NCBI RefSeq assembly: GCF_032854445.1
Contig: NC_088295.1
Span: 10,465,385 to 10,529,384 of the forward strand
Direction: 5' to 3'
Source: Liolophura sinensis
Lineage: Eukaryota > Mollusca > Polyplacophora > Chitonida > Chitonidae
DNA: 64,000 nucleotides
Shown: piece by piece, positions 12,250 to 40,961 of the stretch
How positions within the stretch are numbered: the first letter of the stretch is position 1
Layout of the letters: each line of letters begins with the position of its first letter
Notes under the pieces: model-generated
Database searches by the model: none
The model's input: the letters and a program-made list of their open reading frames with translations, nothing else
Told to the model about the DNA's origin: nothing
Translations under genes and position numbers: made by a program

Positions 12250-13108
12250 TGGTAGCTGACAGATCTCCTGAACTTAGACTGCACACACGCTTGACGGAGC
12301 AGGATTCTCACCAGGTACCTGACAGACCTCCTGACCTAAGGCTACACACAAGTTGGAGGGAGCAGGATTCTCACTTGGTACCTGACAGACCTCCTGACCT
12401 AAGGCTACACACAAGCTGGAGGGAGCAGGATTCTCACTAGGTACCTGACAGACCTTACCTCAGGCTGCACACAGGTCAGATGGAGCAGAAATCTCACCAG
12501 GTACCTGACAGACTTCCTGTCGTAAGGCTGCCCACAAGCTAGAGGGAGCAGCATTCTCACCAGGTACCTGACAGACCTCCTGACCTAAGGCTGCCCACAA
12601 GCTAGAGGGAGCAGGATTCTCACCAGGTGCCTGACAGACCTCCTGGCCTAAGGCTGCCCACAAGCTAGAGGGAGCAGCATTGTCACAAGGTGCCTGACAG
12701 ACCTCCTGGCCTAAGGCTGCCCACAAGCTAGAGGGAGCAGCATTCTCACAAGGTGCCTGACAGACCTCCTGACCTAAGGCTGCCCACAAGCTAGAGGGAG
12801 CAGCATTCTCACAAGGTGCCTGACAGACCTCCTGGCCTAAGGCTGCCCACAAGCTAGAGGGAGCAGCATTCTCACCCGATACCTGACAGATCTCCTGACC
12901 TAAGGCTGCCCACAAGCTAGAGGGAGCAGGATCCCCACCAGGTACCTGACAGACCTCCTGGCCTAAGGCTGCCCACAAGCTAGAGGGAGCAGGATTCTCA
13001 CAAGGTGCCTGACAGACCTCCTGGCCTAAGGCTGCACACAAGCCAGCAGAGCAAGATTCTCACCTGGTACCTGGCAGGCCCCCTGATCTAAGGCTGCACA
13101 CAAGGATT
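12250..13108. repeat. 63-bp minisatellite with open frame on minus strand
   Basis: About 14 units of 63 bp, of the type GGTACCTGACAGACCTCCTG, then CCTAAGGCTGCCCACAAGC and AGAGGGAGCAGCATTCTCAC. Because 63 is a multiple of 3, the minus strand stays open for 193 codons (12460-13041) as a 21-residue repeat starting ALGQEVCQ and ending APSSLWA. The edges of the array are more diverged than the middle. No splice sites or homology support translation, so it is annotated as a repeat only. Confidence 0.85.
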
Positions 13109-13349
13109 CTCTTCCGCTTGCTGCGGATCTTGATCCAGAGACCCATGATGGGAATAGGAATGGGTACCGGTACCGATATTTTGTGTCGCTAATTGGTTAA
13201 GGTGCTATATAGTACCTTTCATTCGCTAGATCGCCTGAGACGTCTGTTCATTTCCATTCTCACACAGAACGTTTTGTGAATCCCTGCTTTCATTTTCTTG
13301 CATGAAACCTAAAAGGCACTAAAAATGACCATAGGCCAATGTTTATATT

Positions 13350-14625
13350 CAGTTTGTTTATTTCATTGGTGTCTTATGCCGTACTCAGGAATAGTTCACT
13401 TATATAATGGCAACTGGCAGGAAAGAAAGCGGGAAGAGCGAGGGGGAAGCCATAGGCCTAAGGCTTCATTTAGGCCTAATGGTGTGGGAAGAAACAACAG
13501 GCAGAATTAATCTCAGTCGTCTGACCTATCCTCATATTTCTCAGGGCTGGTCAGATTTTAGAAATTGTGGTGTAGGTTATCTCCCTGTATTCACTCTTCA
13601 AATGCAAAGGGAAATGGCGCCAAAGATGATCTGCTTGTCAAAGTGGAATCGTAGATTTTCGTTGCGCTCGTTCGACATTCTCTCTTAAACTTGAGTGTTT
13701 CCTAAGATTTCTAAGATTCTAGGAAGAAAGAAAATACGCTTTGCGTGACTGGACGGAGAGCGCATCAGTCATGTCTTTAGTGGTAGAGAGCATTGTATGC
13801 GTGCCGTAGGTCACAACAGCAACAACAACATAGACATGAGACAAATCCATCTCGGCTGTCCATGCGAGTATTTGGTAAGAGACTGCAACATGGCTAAAAC
13901 AGAATTAAATATTCTCTGAAATTTAAGAAACACTCTTGATCTAACATTCTGTAGCTGCGGTGGTTAGCGTTACAGCGCGGTGCAACGACCCAGGAGCCTG
14001 TGGTCGCTGTAATTTGAAGTCCATCTCAGGTTCCATCTATAAGGACTCAATGTGCTATTTTAAAATTCTTACATTCATCGTAACACTCACTCCATCGATG
14101 CCTCTCAACAAACGGATTTCATCTCCTTCCCACTTATGGCAATCTAACTCACCCCCTCTGCTCATTTACATGTGATTTACTATTAGTACCAATGGAACTA
14201 ATTAACTCGCTGCATTTTGATCACATTGACTGCTAGAACTTTGGCGGTACCGAGTGCCTCAACGAGGACAGCCATTTTGAAGTGTTCCCTACTTTTGGGT
14301 TTGAAATGTATGAATTTGCCATTGAAATCCTCAAGAAAACTATTGTATTTCCAATACCGTCTGCAAGAGCAACTTCTGCCTTCTTAATTCAACCCCGAAA
14401 GGCATAAAAAGAACTTACATTTTTAGATTTTAAGATAGCACACTGAGTCCATCTAGTTAGACTAGTCCACCTCAAGCTGGCATCCTCTCCGTTTGCACAA
14501 GGAAAGATCTGCAGCAACCTGCGGAGGATCATGAGTTTCCCCCAGGCTCTGTTCTGTTTCCTCCCACCATAATACTGGCTGCATACTTGAGTACGGTGTA
14601 TGACACCAGTCAAAGAAATGAAATA
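13350..14625. mobile_element. Decayed SINE family A pieces
   Basis: There are three fragments. A reverse tail lies at about 13350-13410 (TTTATTTCATTGGTGTCTTATGCCGTACTCAG). A plus-strand head lies at about 13951-14040 (GGTGGTTAGCGTTACAGCGC). A plus-strand body and tail lie at about 14468-14625 (GCAGCAACCTGCGGAGGATC, GTTTCCTCCCACCATAATAC). The rest of the interval is unassigned. Confidence 0.6.
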
Positions 14626-14872
14626 CATCTAGTACCTATATTACAACTACCTAAATGTTTACTTCCCCAGAAACTTTCGAGGATCACATACCTGAGACAT
14701 AGTAACATAGTACATGGTTCAGTAAATGTTTACATATCACATGTGAAAAGCTTGAATAAAATATATTCTTCCATCTTGTGAACAAAAAGATTTTATGATA
14801 TTCTAAATGCTACTGTCAGGTTTTCAGGACTAACACCATACTTCCTGTGTGACTGAAGTTTAGTAGGAGGGG

Positions 14873-31253
<16,381 letters not shown>

Positions 31254-31414
31254 CCCCGCTGAGTACACCCTTGATGGTCGTCTTGGTGACTAGGTGAGAT
31301 TCTGAGGACTGGAAGGTGACATCTTCCATTTGGTCAGAAAGACAGTCTACACCTTGGATTATTGACTGTAATGCTTTAAACAGGAGTTGTATTCATTGTT
31401 GTCTTACTGTGCTG

Positions 31415-31420
31415 AATAAA
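31415..31420 (+). terminator. FIGNL1 polyadenylation signal
   Basis: AATAAA about 160 bases after the expected FIGNL1 stop, followed by a T-rich stretch. It is the first canonical signal downstream. Confidence 0.6.
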
Positions 31421-31516
31421 TTATTCAGTTTTTCTCTTGGTTTTGACTTGCTGTATTCATTGACATTTTAATGACGAGACAAGTTTGACTTTGTTATCGG
31501 ACTTCAAATAAACCTT

Positions 31517-31783
31517 TTTTTTTTTTTTTTTTTTTTTTTTTGATTGGTGTTTTACGCCGTACTCAAGAATATTTCACTTATACGACGGCGGCCAGCATTA
31601 TGGTGGGTGGAAACCGGGCAGAGCCCGGGGGAAACCCACGACCATCCGCAGGTTGCTGGCAGACCTTCTCACGTACGGCCGCCAGCATGAGCTGGACTTG
31701 AACTCACAGCGACCGCATTGGTGAGAGACTCCTGGGTCATTACGCTGCGCTAGCGCTTTAACCGACTGAGCCATGGAGGCCCC
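31517..31783 (-). mobile_element. SINE family A, full length, reverse, 12-bp target duplication
   Basis: A T-run at the left, a well-kept body (GCCCGGGGGAAACCCACGAC) and the head at the right (TTAACCGACTGAGCCATGG). It is flanked by perfect CAAATAAACCTT at 31505-31516 and 31784-31795. This is a young insertion just past the FIGNL1 poly(A) signal. Confidence 0.92.
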
Positions 31784-32054
31784 CAAATAAACCTTAATCA
31801 CATACTCAAAATACCAGCATCAAATGTGGATGTGTTTAACAGGTGACTGGACAGTACAGCTCTTATTGACGTCTTTACTGTGTGATTTAAAGGTTTTAGA
31901 TTTCCTGTTGACATTTAGAAATATGTGTTTAATCTGTAAATGGAATGAGTGTTTTCAAGTCAGTATTTCTATTTACCCTGAATTGACTATGATTGCCCAA
32001 TGTCCTGGTGTGTTCAATATTAAAGGTGATATTTCAGAAACCACTTTGAAAGCG

Positions 32055-32220
32055 GCTGTTCGTGGGAAGATCTTCCAGCAACCTGTGGATGGTATTGGGT
32101 TTCCCCCGGGCTCTGCCCGGTTTCCTCCCACCGTAATGCTGGCCGCCGTCGTATCAGTGAAATATTCGTGAGTATGGCGTAAAACACCAATCGAATAAAT
32201 AAATAAAATAAATTTTAGGT
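32055..32220 (+). mobile_element. SINE family A, 5'-truncated
   Basis: Body and tail only (CCAGCAACCTGTGGATGGTA, CCCGGTTTCCTCCCACCGTA, GGCGTAAAACACCAATCGAA). The head is missing. Confidence 0.85.
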
Positions 32221-33764
32221 AAAGTACAATGACATGAGGGTAAAACTCCTTCATGGATGCCTTGCATGCATGTGTGTTAATTACCAAAAAATCGGAACCA
32301 GTGTTACAGTATATGTGAAAAAAGTCAGAAAGTGCAGCATGTAATGAACTCACATCACAAGGAGAATCGTAGATGCCGTGAGTGTGTTAACTACTATACA
32401 AAATTCATTTTGCTAATTTGTACTATTCAACATAAACGTAAACAAAAGCATATAAACGTTTCTAAGATAGTTCACATAGTAAATATATTCGAATTGAGCT
32501 CGTGTTTCATTTGGCTCCACTGGGCTGTGTTTTCTGTGTTGTTCTCGTACTGCCCCACTCATCCATCCAGCCCTATGTTTATAGATGACCAGAATCTGTC
32601 CTGGTACGAAACCACATTCCACAGCGTTATAGTTACAAGTAGCAAGTCCCCTAATTAAGGCTATACCCCATATATGCAAGGATTTTAGACTTATGCGGCA
32701 TCAGTCAGGTTTGTGGGTGAAACAAGTTGTACACTGCCGTATGCCCTTAACATCGTAGGGTCATGGGTCAGTGGTCTTGATTCAAATGGAGCGATAATCA
32801 ACACAACAGGATATGAATTGTTCAGCCACAGTTTCAGATAACCGGCTGACGTAGCCTATATCCGCCATCCTGAACTGAATAGTATTGTAGGTTGAACTGC
32901 TTGATATTGATCAGTGCTCAGTCACTGCTCCAGCCTACATGCATGCATATGTGTGTTTTGTCACAGGTATTATAAACAGTCTGAACACAACGCCATAGCT
33001 ACCGTCCCTGACAGGCAGTATGCCGCTACACGGTGTGGCACTAGAGGCAGTTCGGAAGACTAGTTAAACAGGACATCGCAGTTCCAATAGTCTTTGTGGT
33101 GGGCCTTTATATGAATAATTACAACAAGGGTTCAACTGCCTAGATGGAGTGTAACGGGAGGTAAGATCGGTTAGAGCGGCAACACTAGCGTAGATTTTCC
33201 GGACTGAAAAATACTGGCTTCGGAGCCGACTCCGTTCAGTTCACCAATTTATGTACGCTTGCGTTTGCAAGTCCATTAGTAGATCTAACATTTTATTTGC
33301 CTACAGCGGTGGCGAACTTGCACCTGTCACATCCAAAATTAGTATACCAGTATATGCATCTCAGCCGACAGTTGCTACTTTGCGTCAAAGGACAAAGGCT
33401 CTAAACGTACACGTGGCATTTTAGTCTGGAGTTCATAGGCCTACACACCATAACCGGATCCGGTACCCGTAACAGCTGTTGCTGGGTGGAGTATTATACA
33501 CATTTAGCTTAACTGTCCCTATCTCCGTTAGGCCTAATATGGAGTTGTAGTATACTATCAATTTTTTGTCAACGTGTTTTATATAGTATACTAGACCCTC
33601 CAGAAAGTCATTTTAAATACACTGAAGTTAATATCCCTTCCCCCCAAAAATCTTCGGTTAAATTTGTTGCCTGAATCATTACGGATAAATATGACGAACG
33701 GATTCATTTGTCAGGAACTGATTACGCTCTAAAGATAGACGAAAATGCCATCCGTCATCATTCA

Positions 33765-33912
33765 GGGAACGAAGTTAACGGACGATCACTTGAGGGCATG
33801 TACACAGACGTGGACATATGTGTACACACACCTGATAACTCCTCGTCGTCATATGACTGAAAAACTGTTAAGTGTGACATTTAACCCCATTCATTCATTC
33901 ATTCATTCTACG
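33765..33912 (+). mobile_element. SINE family B tail fragment
   Basis: CTGATAACTCCTCGTCGTCA... GACTGAAAAACTGTTAAG... TTTAACCCC, then a CATT run. This is the 3' end of the second SINE family, seen complete in reverse at 50045-50395 and 51185-51537. Confidence 0.65.
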
Positions 33913-34259
33913 TTCTATGTCAACATCCCCTATAATCATAAGAAGCTAAATCCTCGAATGTTACCTTTAACTATAGTGCTGTGCGCATTTGCAACGTGCA
34001 TTTTTTGGTTGGTGATACAGGAACGCTGAGTCGGTTTGATTTTAGGGGAAGGTGGTTTTGTCTTATTTATACTGAAAAACGTATGGATTTCCTTCGTTCA
34101 CATGATAGGATGACATAACGTGATGTTGTTGGGTCGTCGAATGCTAAGTGATCGAATATCTCAACCACACGGTTTGTTCGAAGATCACATTGATCTTTTT
34201 CAAACCGAGAACACTGGTGCATGTTACATCTTCTGGAGCCTACGTCAAAAACTTATCAT

Positions 34260-34665
34260 CAAGGTTTCTGCAGCGCGTTTTTCTTTTCTGTCGAACCGTT
34301 TGAAGTCCGTATTCGCTTGTACGATTTTAATCCCAGTTCTTTTGTCATATTTCTCATAGAAGTCCGAGATACTCCAAGGTTCCTTGCAATCTATTTGTAC
34401 GATTTGTGAGTGCCGGGATTGTCTTCCTGGGAAGAAAGTGCCTCTTCCACATACTGAAGATTTTCTTCCGAGCAAACAGTTTTTGGTCGTCCACTGCCTG
34501 ACTTCCTTTCGAGAAAACCTGTCCTTTCTAACTTCTGATCACATTGTTAACGGAGCTTTTATTCCATTTTTCACTGGGAATTCCTTCACAATTTTTGCCC
34601 CTCTCCAACCCTTTTCAGTGAAACATTTTGCGATCAATTCCTTGTCCGCCTCAGAAAAAAACCAT
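34260..34665 (-). pseudogene. Tc1/mariner-type transposase N-terminal remnant
   Basis: Read on the minus strand from an ATG at 34665, it gives MVFSEADKELIAKCFTEKGW and GAKIVKEFPVKN. After frame changes it continues as VEEALSSQEDNPGTHKS, IARNLGVSRTSM and KELGLKSYKRIR. This is the helix-turn-helix DNA-binding half common to a mariner-like transposase group of invertebrates. Several stops and shifts interrupt it, and no DDE catalytic half was found, so it is dead. The young SINE at 34852-35114 lies close behind its 5' end. Confidence 0.65.
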
Positions 34666-34851
34666 CTTGATTCAGCAAAACTTGTCTATCTGGCAGAAGG
34701 GTTTCTCTAACACTAGACCCAGACAGTTTTTCCAAATGACACTTGATTGACGCGTGTCACACAGGTGCAGCGCGCGCTCTACTCATGACACCCGACAGGT
34801 GATGCAATGTGGGTCACCGGAACGTGCGTTTTTTGAGGCTGTTTTCATTTT

Positions 34852-35114
34852 TTTTTTTTTTTTTGATTGGTGTTTTACGCCGTACTCAAGAATATTTCAC
34901 TTATACGACGGCGGCCAGTATTATGGTGGGTGGAAACCGGGCACAGCCCGGGGGAAACCCACGACCATCCGCAGGTTGCTGGCAGACCTTCCCACTTACG
35001 GCCGGAGAGGAAGCCAGCATGAGCTGGACTTGAACTCACAGCGACCGCATTGGTGAGAGGCTCCTGGGTCATTACGCTGCGCTAGCGCGCTAACCGACTG
35101 AGCCACGGAGGCCC
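34852..35114 (-). mobile_element. SINE family A, full length, reverse, 13-bp target duplication
   Basis: Flanked by perfect CTGTTTTCATTTT at 34839-34851 and 35115-35127. Body and head are near the consensus of the window copies, so this is a young insertion. Confidence 0.93.
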
Positions 35115-35895
35115 CTGTTTTCATTTTAACCCTGTGTACAGACTACACAAGCTATGACCTTGAAAATTGGTCAGTATATTAACAAAATCATGCCATTTGA
35201 ATGTCTAAGTTTGAAAGGGTTTGAACAAAGAATAATGGAGCAATGCATCAAGATATGGCCCATTTTTTAAATACCCATCCGATATAATAATGCAAAACTG
35301 TAAATACCCAACCTTGTTTAATGCAAGCAAATCTGTATTTAACACGATAAGTATTTAATTCGCTTCGTTTAGGTAACTCTCATGGAGAACACAGTTGCGA
35401 GAGTTACGGAAGGAAACTGTTCAATGTGACGGATTGACGATAAGGAACATTTATCGCTGTTCTCTTGCGCATTGAATCTTCCATAGCATAAATCGATGTC
35501 AACCGCTGTGGTTGTCCCTGCAAATTAACTAACTGTTCTTAGGTTGGCCCAGCCAAAAATCTTCCGCGTATACGCTCCGAAAAAAGGATTAGTTTTCAAA
35601 AACAGATGTAATCGACACGGACTGAACCTTTCGGTTCATCGAGTCTCTCATTAGATTATAGTTAAACGATTTATGCCAGGAAAGATTTAATACGCGTCTG
35701 AATAGCAGTAAATGTTCCCTACTATCAATACAACACATTTGGGTCTGTTCCCTTCCGTATCTATCGCAGCTCAATGAGCTGCTCGATCTCAGAGTTATCC
35801 CACTCCGCAGAGTAAGCCTACAACGGTTATCTGCACCATGCTCTCCCGATTCTTTTTACCCGTGAAATTCTTGTGTAGGCGTTAAATCGATTAAT

Positions 35896-36159
35896 TTATT
35901 TATTTGATTGGTGTACGCCGTACTCAAGAATATTTCACTTATACAACGGCGGCCAGCATTATGGTGGGTGGAAACCGGGCACAGCCCGGGGAAAACCCAA
36001 GACCATCCGCAGGTTGCTGAAGACCTTCCCACTTAGTTAGGGCCGGAGAGGAAGCCAGCATGAGCTGGACTTGAACTCAGAGCGACCGGCATTGGTGAGA
36101 GGCTCCTGGGTCATTACGCTGCGCTAGCGCGCTAACCAACTCAGCCACGGAGGCCTCGA
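35896..36159 (-). mobile_element. SINE family A, full length, reverse
   Basis: Flanked by TAAATCGATTAAT at 35883-35895 and TAAATTGATTAAT at 36160-36172, a 13-bp target duplication with one change. The tRNA head reads on the reverse strand from GGCCTCCGTGGCTGAGTTGG. Confidence 0.9.
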
Positions 36160-37521
36160 TAAATTGATTAATAACAGATCATCACACTGAGTATAGATGA
36201 ATTGATGGCACCGTGGAGACCCGTCTAAAATGTGAACCATTCTACAAAAACTATAAGTATACGAATGTTGCTTGGACGAGATAAAAAGTCAGGATTTTTT
36301 TTCATTTTATGTCATACGGTACATTTGTTTTCCTCAACATTTTAAATAGGCCATATATAATGGCGAAACACGGGCAGCTGTTTCTGAATGTACATATACC
36401 TGTATGTATGCGCCGCCGGGTGCAGTGGGTTTCTATGGCGACACACCACACAGTATAGATACAAACATGTGACGTGAGTTCACGTGCCATGCACATAAGC
36501 TGTAACGGACCTTGCCATGAATAGTTCATTCATGTTTCATTTGCCTGCCTCCTTGCACAGGATTGTAGGTGACTTACCGGTTGCCTTTATCTGCCAACGT
36601 TGTTAACATAGACACGTCGACGCGGTTAAATAAATGAAGTAAATATAACCCCTGTGATACAGGAAAGCCAAGTCATTTGCGATTCTTCCTTACGTGCGAA
36701 GTCATATAATGATGTTTTTCGGGTATGTATATATATAAATGTTTGTAACGCGTCAAGACAAAGGCATGTTGTAAATGAGAAATAGCATAAGCCCTCTGCG
36801 GATGGGTCGATCTTTGCGTACTGGCAATGTACGATGAACGCTATATCACTCATGTATGGCAGGTAACAGTGAGTGAGGGTGTATAAACCTATTGTACTTT
36901 AAGTAGTTTGTTGACCCAGGGTGTGGTTCTACTCCACAAGCAGTTTCTACTGTTTATTAGCAACACATACATGGACACATATGTCAATGAAAAAGGCTTT
37001 CTCAGTGTGTCTATACTCAGACAAAATGAATATATATGAATTTAGACTCACGCGTATGTATATATATGCATACTTTCGATTAAATCACAGTAACATTTAG
37101 AAACAATCAAATCAGTCAGTCAGTAGACACACATGATATAGGGCTTATGTTTTGTTCCACCTGGGATTAACATACCTGTTATATTAGTCGCATGCAGGCC
37201 CAACGTAATGGGATACACTTGAATTTCGGCAGACATGGTCACTGGTATATCACGCATGAGGGAAGTCATTATTATCAGCACTCTCGGGTGTCGAGTTTTT
37301 AAACCCATAGTCATTTTGTCCTCAATGGCTGTACCGGCACTCTAACATTAAATAAGATGTGATGATGTGTATTTATGAACAGTTGTGATTGAAACTGCGA
37401 ACTGAATCATGGCTTGGGTAGCTTACATGCGCCATAGGCCCAATACGTGGCTATACTTACGGGTGATTCGTCAAACTCGTCACGGTGCCTAAAACATGTA
37501 GGCTACACAAACATTGGGTAC

Positions 37522-39005
37522 CTATGGAAGCCGGATGTGGCTATGCTGTCTCTCCCGGTTTTGCCCCAAACCAGTAACAGCTACATTTGAACAACACTGC
37601 GAGATTTAGTCGAGATTAGGGTGCCAGCGTGACATTCCGACGAGATTGCAACGAAACTCCAACGATATTCAGCCGAGAAGGTCGTGCAAATCTCGCTCCC
37701 TCGTCTGAATCTCGTGTTGTCGACTGAATCTCGCATCCTCGTTCAATTCTCTCGTCCTCGTTCAATTCTCAACCAAATCTCGACCTAATCTCGCGATGTG
37801 CAGTGAGTCTCGACTTAATCTCGTCAGAACGTCACCTGTTTTCTTAATCTCGTCTGAATGTTGCGGTCTCTGCAAAATGAGTAACATTGTGGTCGAACTT
37901 AATTAATCAAGAAGGGTGACATTTGGTCAACAATGCGATATTTGGACGATTTGGTCGACAACGCGAAATTCCAGCGAGATTCAGGCGACGTTCAGTCGAG
38001 AACGCGACATTTTAACAGAATCTCCCTCTGTCGTTCGAATGGCGTTCGAATCTCGACTAAATCTCGCGTTCTCAACTGAATGTCGTCTGAACTTTGCGTT
38101 GTTGCCTGAATCTTGCACTGTCGAGCAAATCTCGCCTTGCGGTAAACTCTCTCTGATGCATTGTGGGCGGTAATGACATGTCTGTTGCGAAAGATGCGGT
38201 GCCGATATCCCAATCGTTGTTTACTCTTGGTATGTTAATTAGTCCTGTGTCATGCCACCTCGATCTCTGCAGTGAATTAACATAGGTATGTTAACAGAGA
38301 TTAGGACACCGGCACCGCATCCATCGCAACAGCCGTGTCATTACCTCCCACAATGCATCAGAGAGAGTTTACCGAAAGACGAGATTTGGTCGACAGTGCG
38401 AGATTCAGGCGACAACGCGAGATTTAGTCAACATCCGAGCGCCATTCAAAGAACAGAGTGAGATTTAGTACTGAATTGGGCGCAATTCGAACGCCAGGGC
38501 GAGATCGACCAGCTCTGTTAAAATGTCGTGTTCTCGACTGAATGTTGTCTGAATCTCGGTGGAATGTCGCGGTGTCGACCAAATCTCGTCCAAATATCGC
38601 GTTGTCGACCAAATGTCGCCCTTCTTGATTAATTAAGTTTGACCACAATGTTACTCATTTTACAGAGACGACAACATTCAGACGAGATTAAGAAAACAGG
38701 TGACATTCTGACGAGATTAAGTCGAGACTCACTGCACATCGCGAGATTAGGTCGAGATTTAGTCGAGAATTGAACGAGGATGCGAGATTCAGTCGATAAC
38801 ATGAGATTCAGACGAGGGAGCGAGATTTGCACGGCATTCTCGACTGAATATCGTTGGAGTTTCGTTGCAATCTCGTCAGAATGTCGCGTTGGAGCCCTAA
38901 TATCGACTGAATCTCGACTAAATCTCGCAGTGTCATTCAAATGTCGCTGTTACTGGTTTGGGGCAAAACCGGGAGAGACAGCGTGGCCGTATCCGGCTTC
39001 CATAG
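37522..39005. mobile_element. 1.48-kb foldback (palindromic) element
   Basis: The left half (from CTATGGAAGCCGGATG) is repeated reverse-complemented in the right half (ending CATCCGGCTTCCATAG-like, at 39005), with a centre near 38264. The arms are about 700 bp. Matching blocks occur at the outer end (CTCTCCCGGTTTTGCCCC), in the middle and near the loop (CTCTCTCTGATGCATTGTGG). The arms are built of short CpG-containing motifs such as AATCTCG, GCGAGATT and GTCGA, repeated every 10-20 bp in varied order. No open frame resembles a transposase. It is called a foldback or long-TIR non-autonomous element. No sure target duplication was seen. Confidence 0.8.
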
Positions 39006-40683
39006 ACGATGGTGTATCGCGGCATTGCATGGAACTGCTGGGGCTGGGAAGGGGCGCTGGACTTAATTACTTTACATCATATTTTCTACTTCCACCCTTT
39101 TTAGTTTAAAAACATGCCTTTGGGTGAACAGTAGGCCTATGTGCGTAAGTAGCTTTGGGAAGTTCGAGTTTTGGGAAGATTCCTGTCTGTGTAGCCGATA
39201 TAGGTGGGCGTGGTCGGTCAAGGCTTTTCTTAGGTAAAAAGCAAAAAAAAAGTGAGAATCTGGAGTAATGGTTCTTATATACTGATCATTTCGATGTTTT
39301 AAAAGGTCTGTGCTTGTATATTTCAATTAGGGGTCCCAGAATGTACAGTGCTTGTAAAGAGTAGCTACAAGAAGGCCTACATGCACTGGTGCCATGCTAT
39401 ATATATATATGAATACAGAGGGGAGCTCTTTAGCATATGGAGGTGGAAAGTTACAGAATCACAGGAAACAGGTTGTCAGGTATGGATTGTTGGTCAACAG
39501 AGAGCATGATCGGTTAGGAACAGTAAATTGATTGAATCACTTTTGTTTTAGCCTGCACTGTTTGTATGTAGTAGGAGAGTTACATCTGGTGAGAGGTGTT
39601 TACCTCTTTACACTGTGTTTACACACTGTGTTTACACACTGACATAAAATGAATTTCCAGGATTTTTTTTTATCTGATCACACCGGCAGGGGAATACAGG
39701 TCAACTGACCTAAGACACTGGTGTAGCCTACGCTCGTTCTGCGGACAATTCTGAAAACTTGACCGATAAATCGGATATTCTAAGTAAATGCAGAGTTGTA
39801 TTAATAAGGAAATGCAGTTCGTATGTAGAAGCTGTGTGGTCAAACACTCAACCGCCTTGCGAGATCTCGCCGGAGATTTAAAAAGTACAGAAAATTGTGT
39901 GAATTACAAGAAGTCAACCAGCCTCTACTGTAGTTACACTAGATACAAGTTTTCCTGAAAAGGACATTTTTCTCTGTAAAACTAGATGATAAAACCGTTG
40001 GACCAGTTGACTCGGTGCTATTGGACCAGTTGCCTTTGGTCAGTCAGCCGTTGTGTCGGTTAGCCGTTGGGTCAGTTGAATTGATACCGATATGGTATTG
40101 AGTTGGATTCACCAAGTTTACGTACAAAACTTTGCTATGCTGGTAAACTAATAGCAGTGCCTGATTTTGACATAGTCAGAGTGTTCTGTCTAAGCCTTTC
40201 ACACTAAATCCGCGTTAAAATGATGTGATTTGTAATTCAGCGAGCTAAATGATCTCCTTTCTTTTTAACATTCTGACATTTACCTTGTCAGTCGACGTCT
40301 CTCGACCAAAGAAATGTGAGAAATATAAAATAATTAGATAGTACATTTAATGTTGGTGAATTAATGCAATTTGTTGTATCGACTCATCTGAAGATTTATA
40401 GCTTTGAACCTCTGGGTTTCTGGCAAGGGTTGTGCTGATAATTGGCTCAAAGCAGGTATGACATCACTTCAAAACTGTGACAAGGACAAATCTGAGAATT
40501 TGATAGTTGAAGTTGCTATCACGTGGTAAAGTGACGTCAATTCAATGAAGAACCAGCTATTCACAAAGGAGCATCTGAGAGTACAAACCTTGTCTTTACA
40601 ACTGCCGTAAGTGTGCTTCATAAACCAGATTCAGATGGTGCAAGTTGTTGAATATTACAATCGCGTGAAATAGTATGATCGTG

Positions 40684-40732
40684 GCCTGACTAGCTCAGCT
40701 CATTCTAGCCTGACTAGCTCAGCTCATTCTAA
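40684..40732 (+). repeat. 24-bp direct repeat, two copies
   Basis: GCCTGACTAGCTCAGCTCAT plus TCTA occurs twice in a row. Confidence 0.9.
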
Positions 40733-40821
40733 TCAGAGTGCCTTGCCTTTGAAAAAGTCAAGAGGGACTCGCATAAGAGACATGAGAGATGTTCAACAGA
40801 AATATTGCTCTGAATAAATTA

Positions 40822-40961
40822 TTTATTTATTTGATTGATGTTTACTCAAGAATATTTCACTTATACGACGGCGGCCAGCATTATGGTGGGAGGAAACAGG
40901 GTAGAGCCCAGGGGGAACCCACGACCATCTGCAGGTTGCTGGCAGACCTTCCCATGTACGG
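40822..40961 (-). mobile_element. SINE family A, 5'-truncated, with target duplication
   Basis: Tail and body in reverse, without the tRNA head. It is flanked by CTGAATAAATTA (40810-40821) and CTGAGTAAATTA (40962-40973), so it was truncated on insertion. Confidence 0.8.

Larger units (their letters stand above)
9847..14872. other. Spacer between prosaposin and FIGNL1
   Basis: No gene seen. It begins with the prosaposin 3' UTR, whose end is not clear; AATAAA motifs lie at 10578-10583 and 11039-11044. It holds a full SINE at 10019-10279, a TATC/TA run, a 63-bp minisatellite and several decayed SINE pieces. The stretch 11050-12240 is AT-rich and shows nothing recognisable. The short leader just before the FIGNL1 start, from about 14829 after a TTTTCAG, could be a 5' UTR exon. 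Confidence 0.6.

Noticed and set aside
33745-34029. 94-codon plus-strand frame with a hydrophobic end
   Set aside because: Its middle is the tail of SINE family B; there is no sign of a gene.
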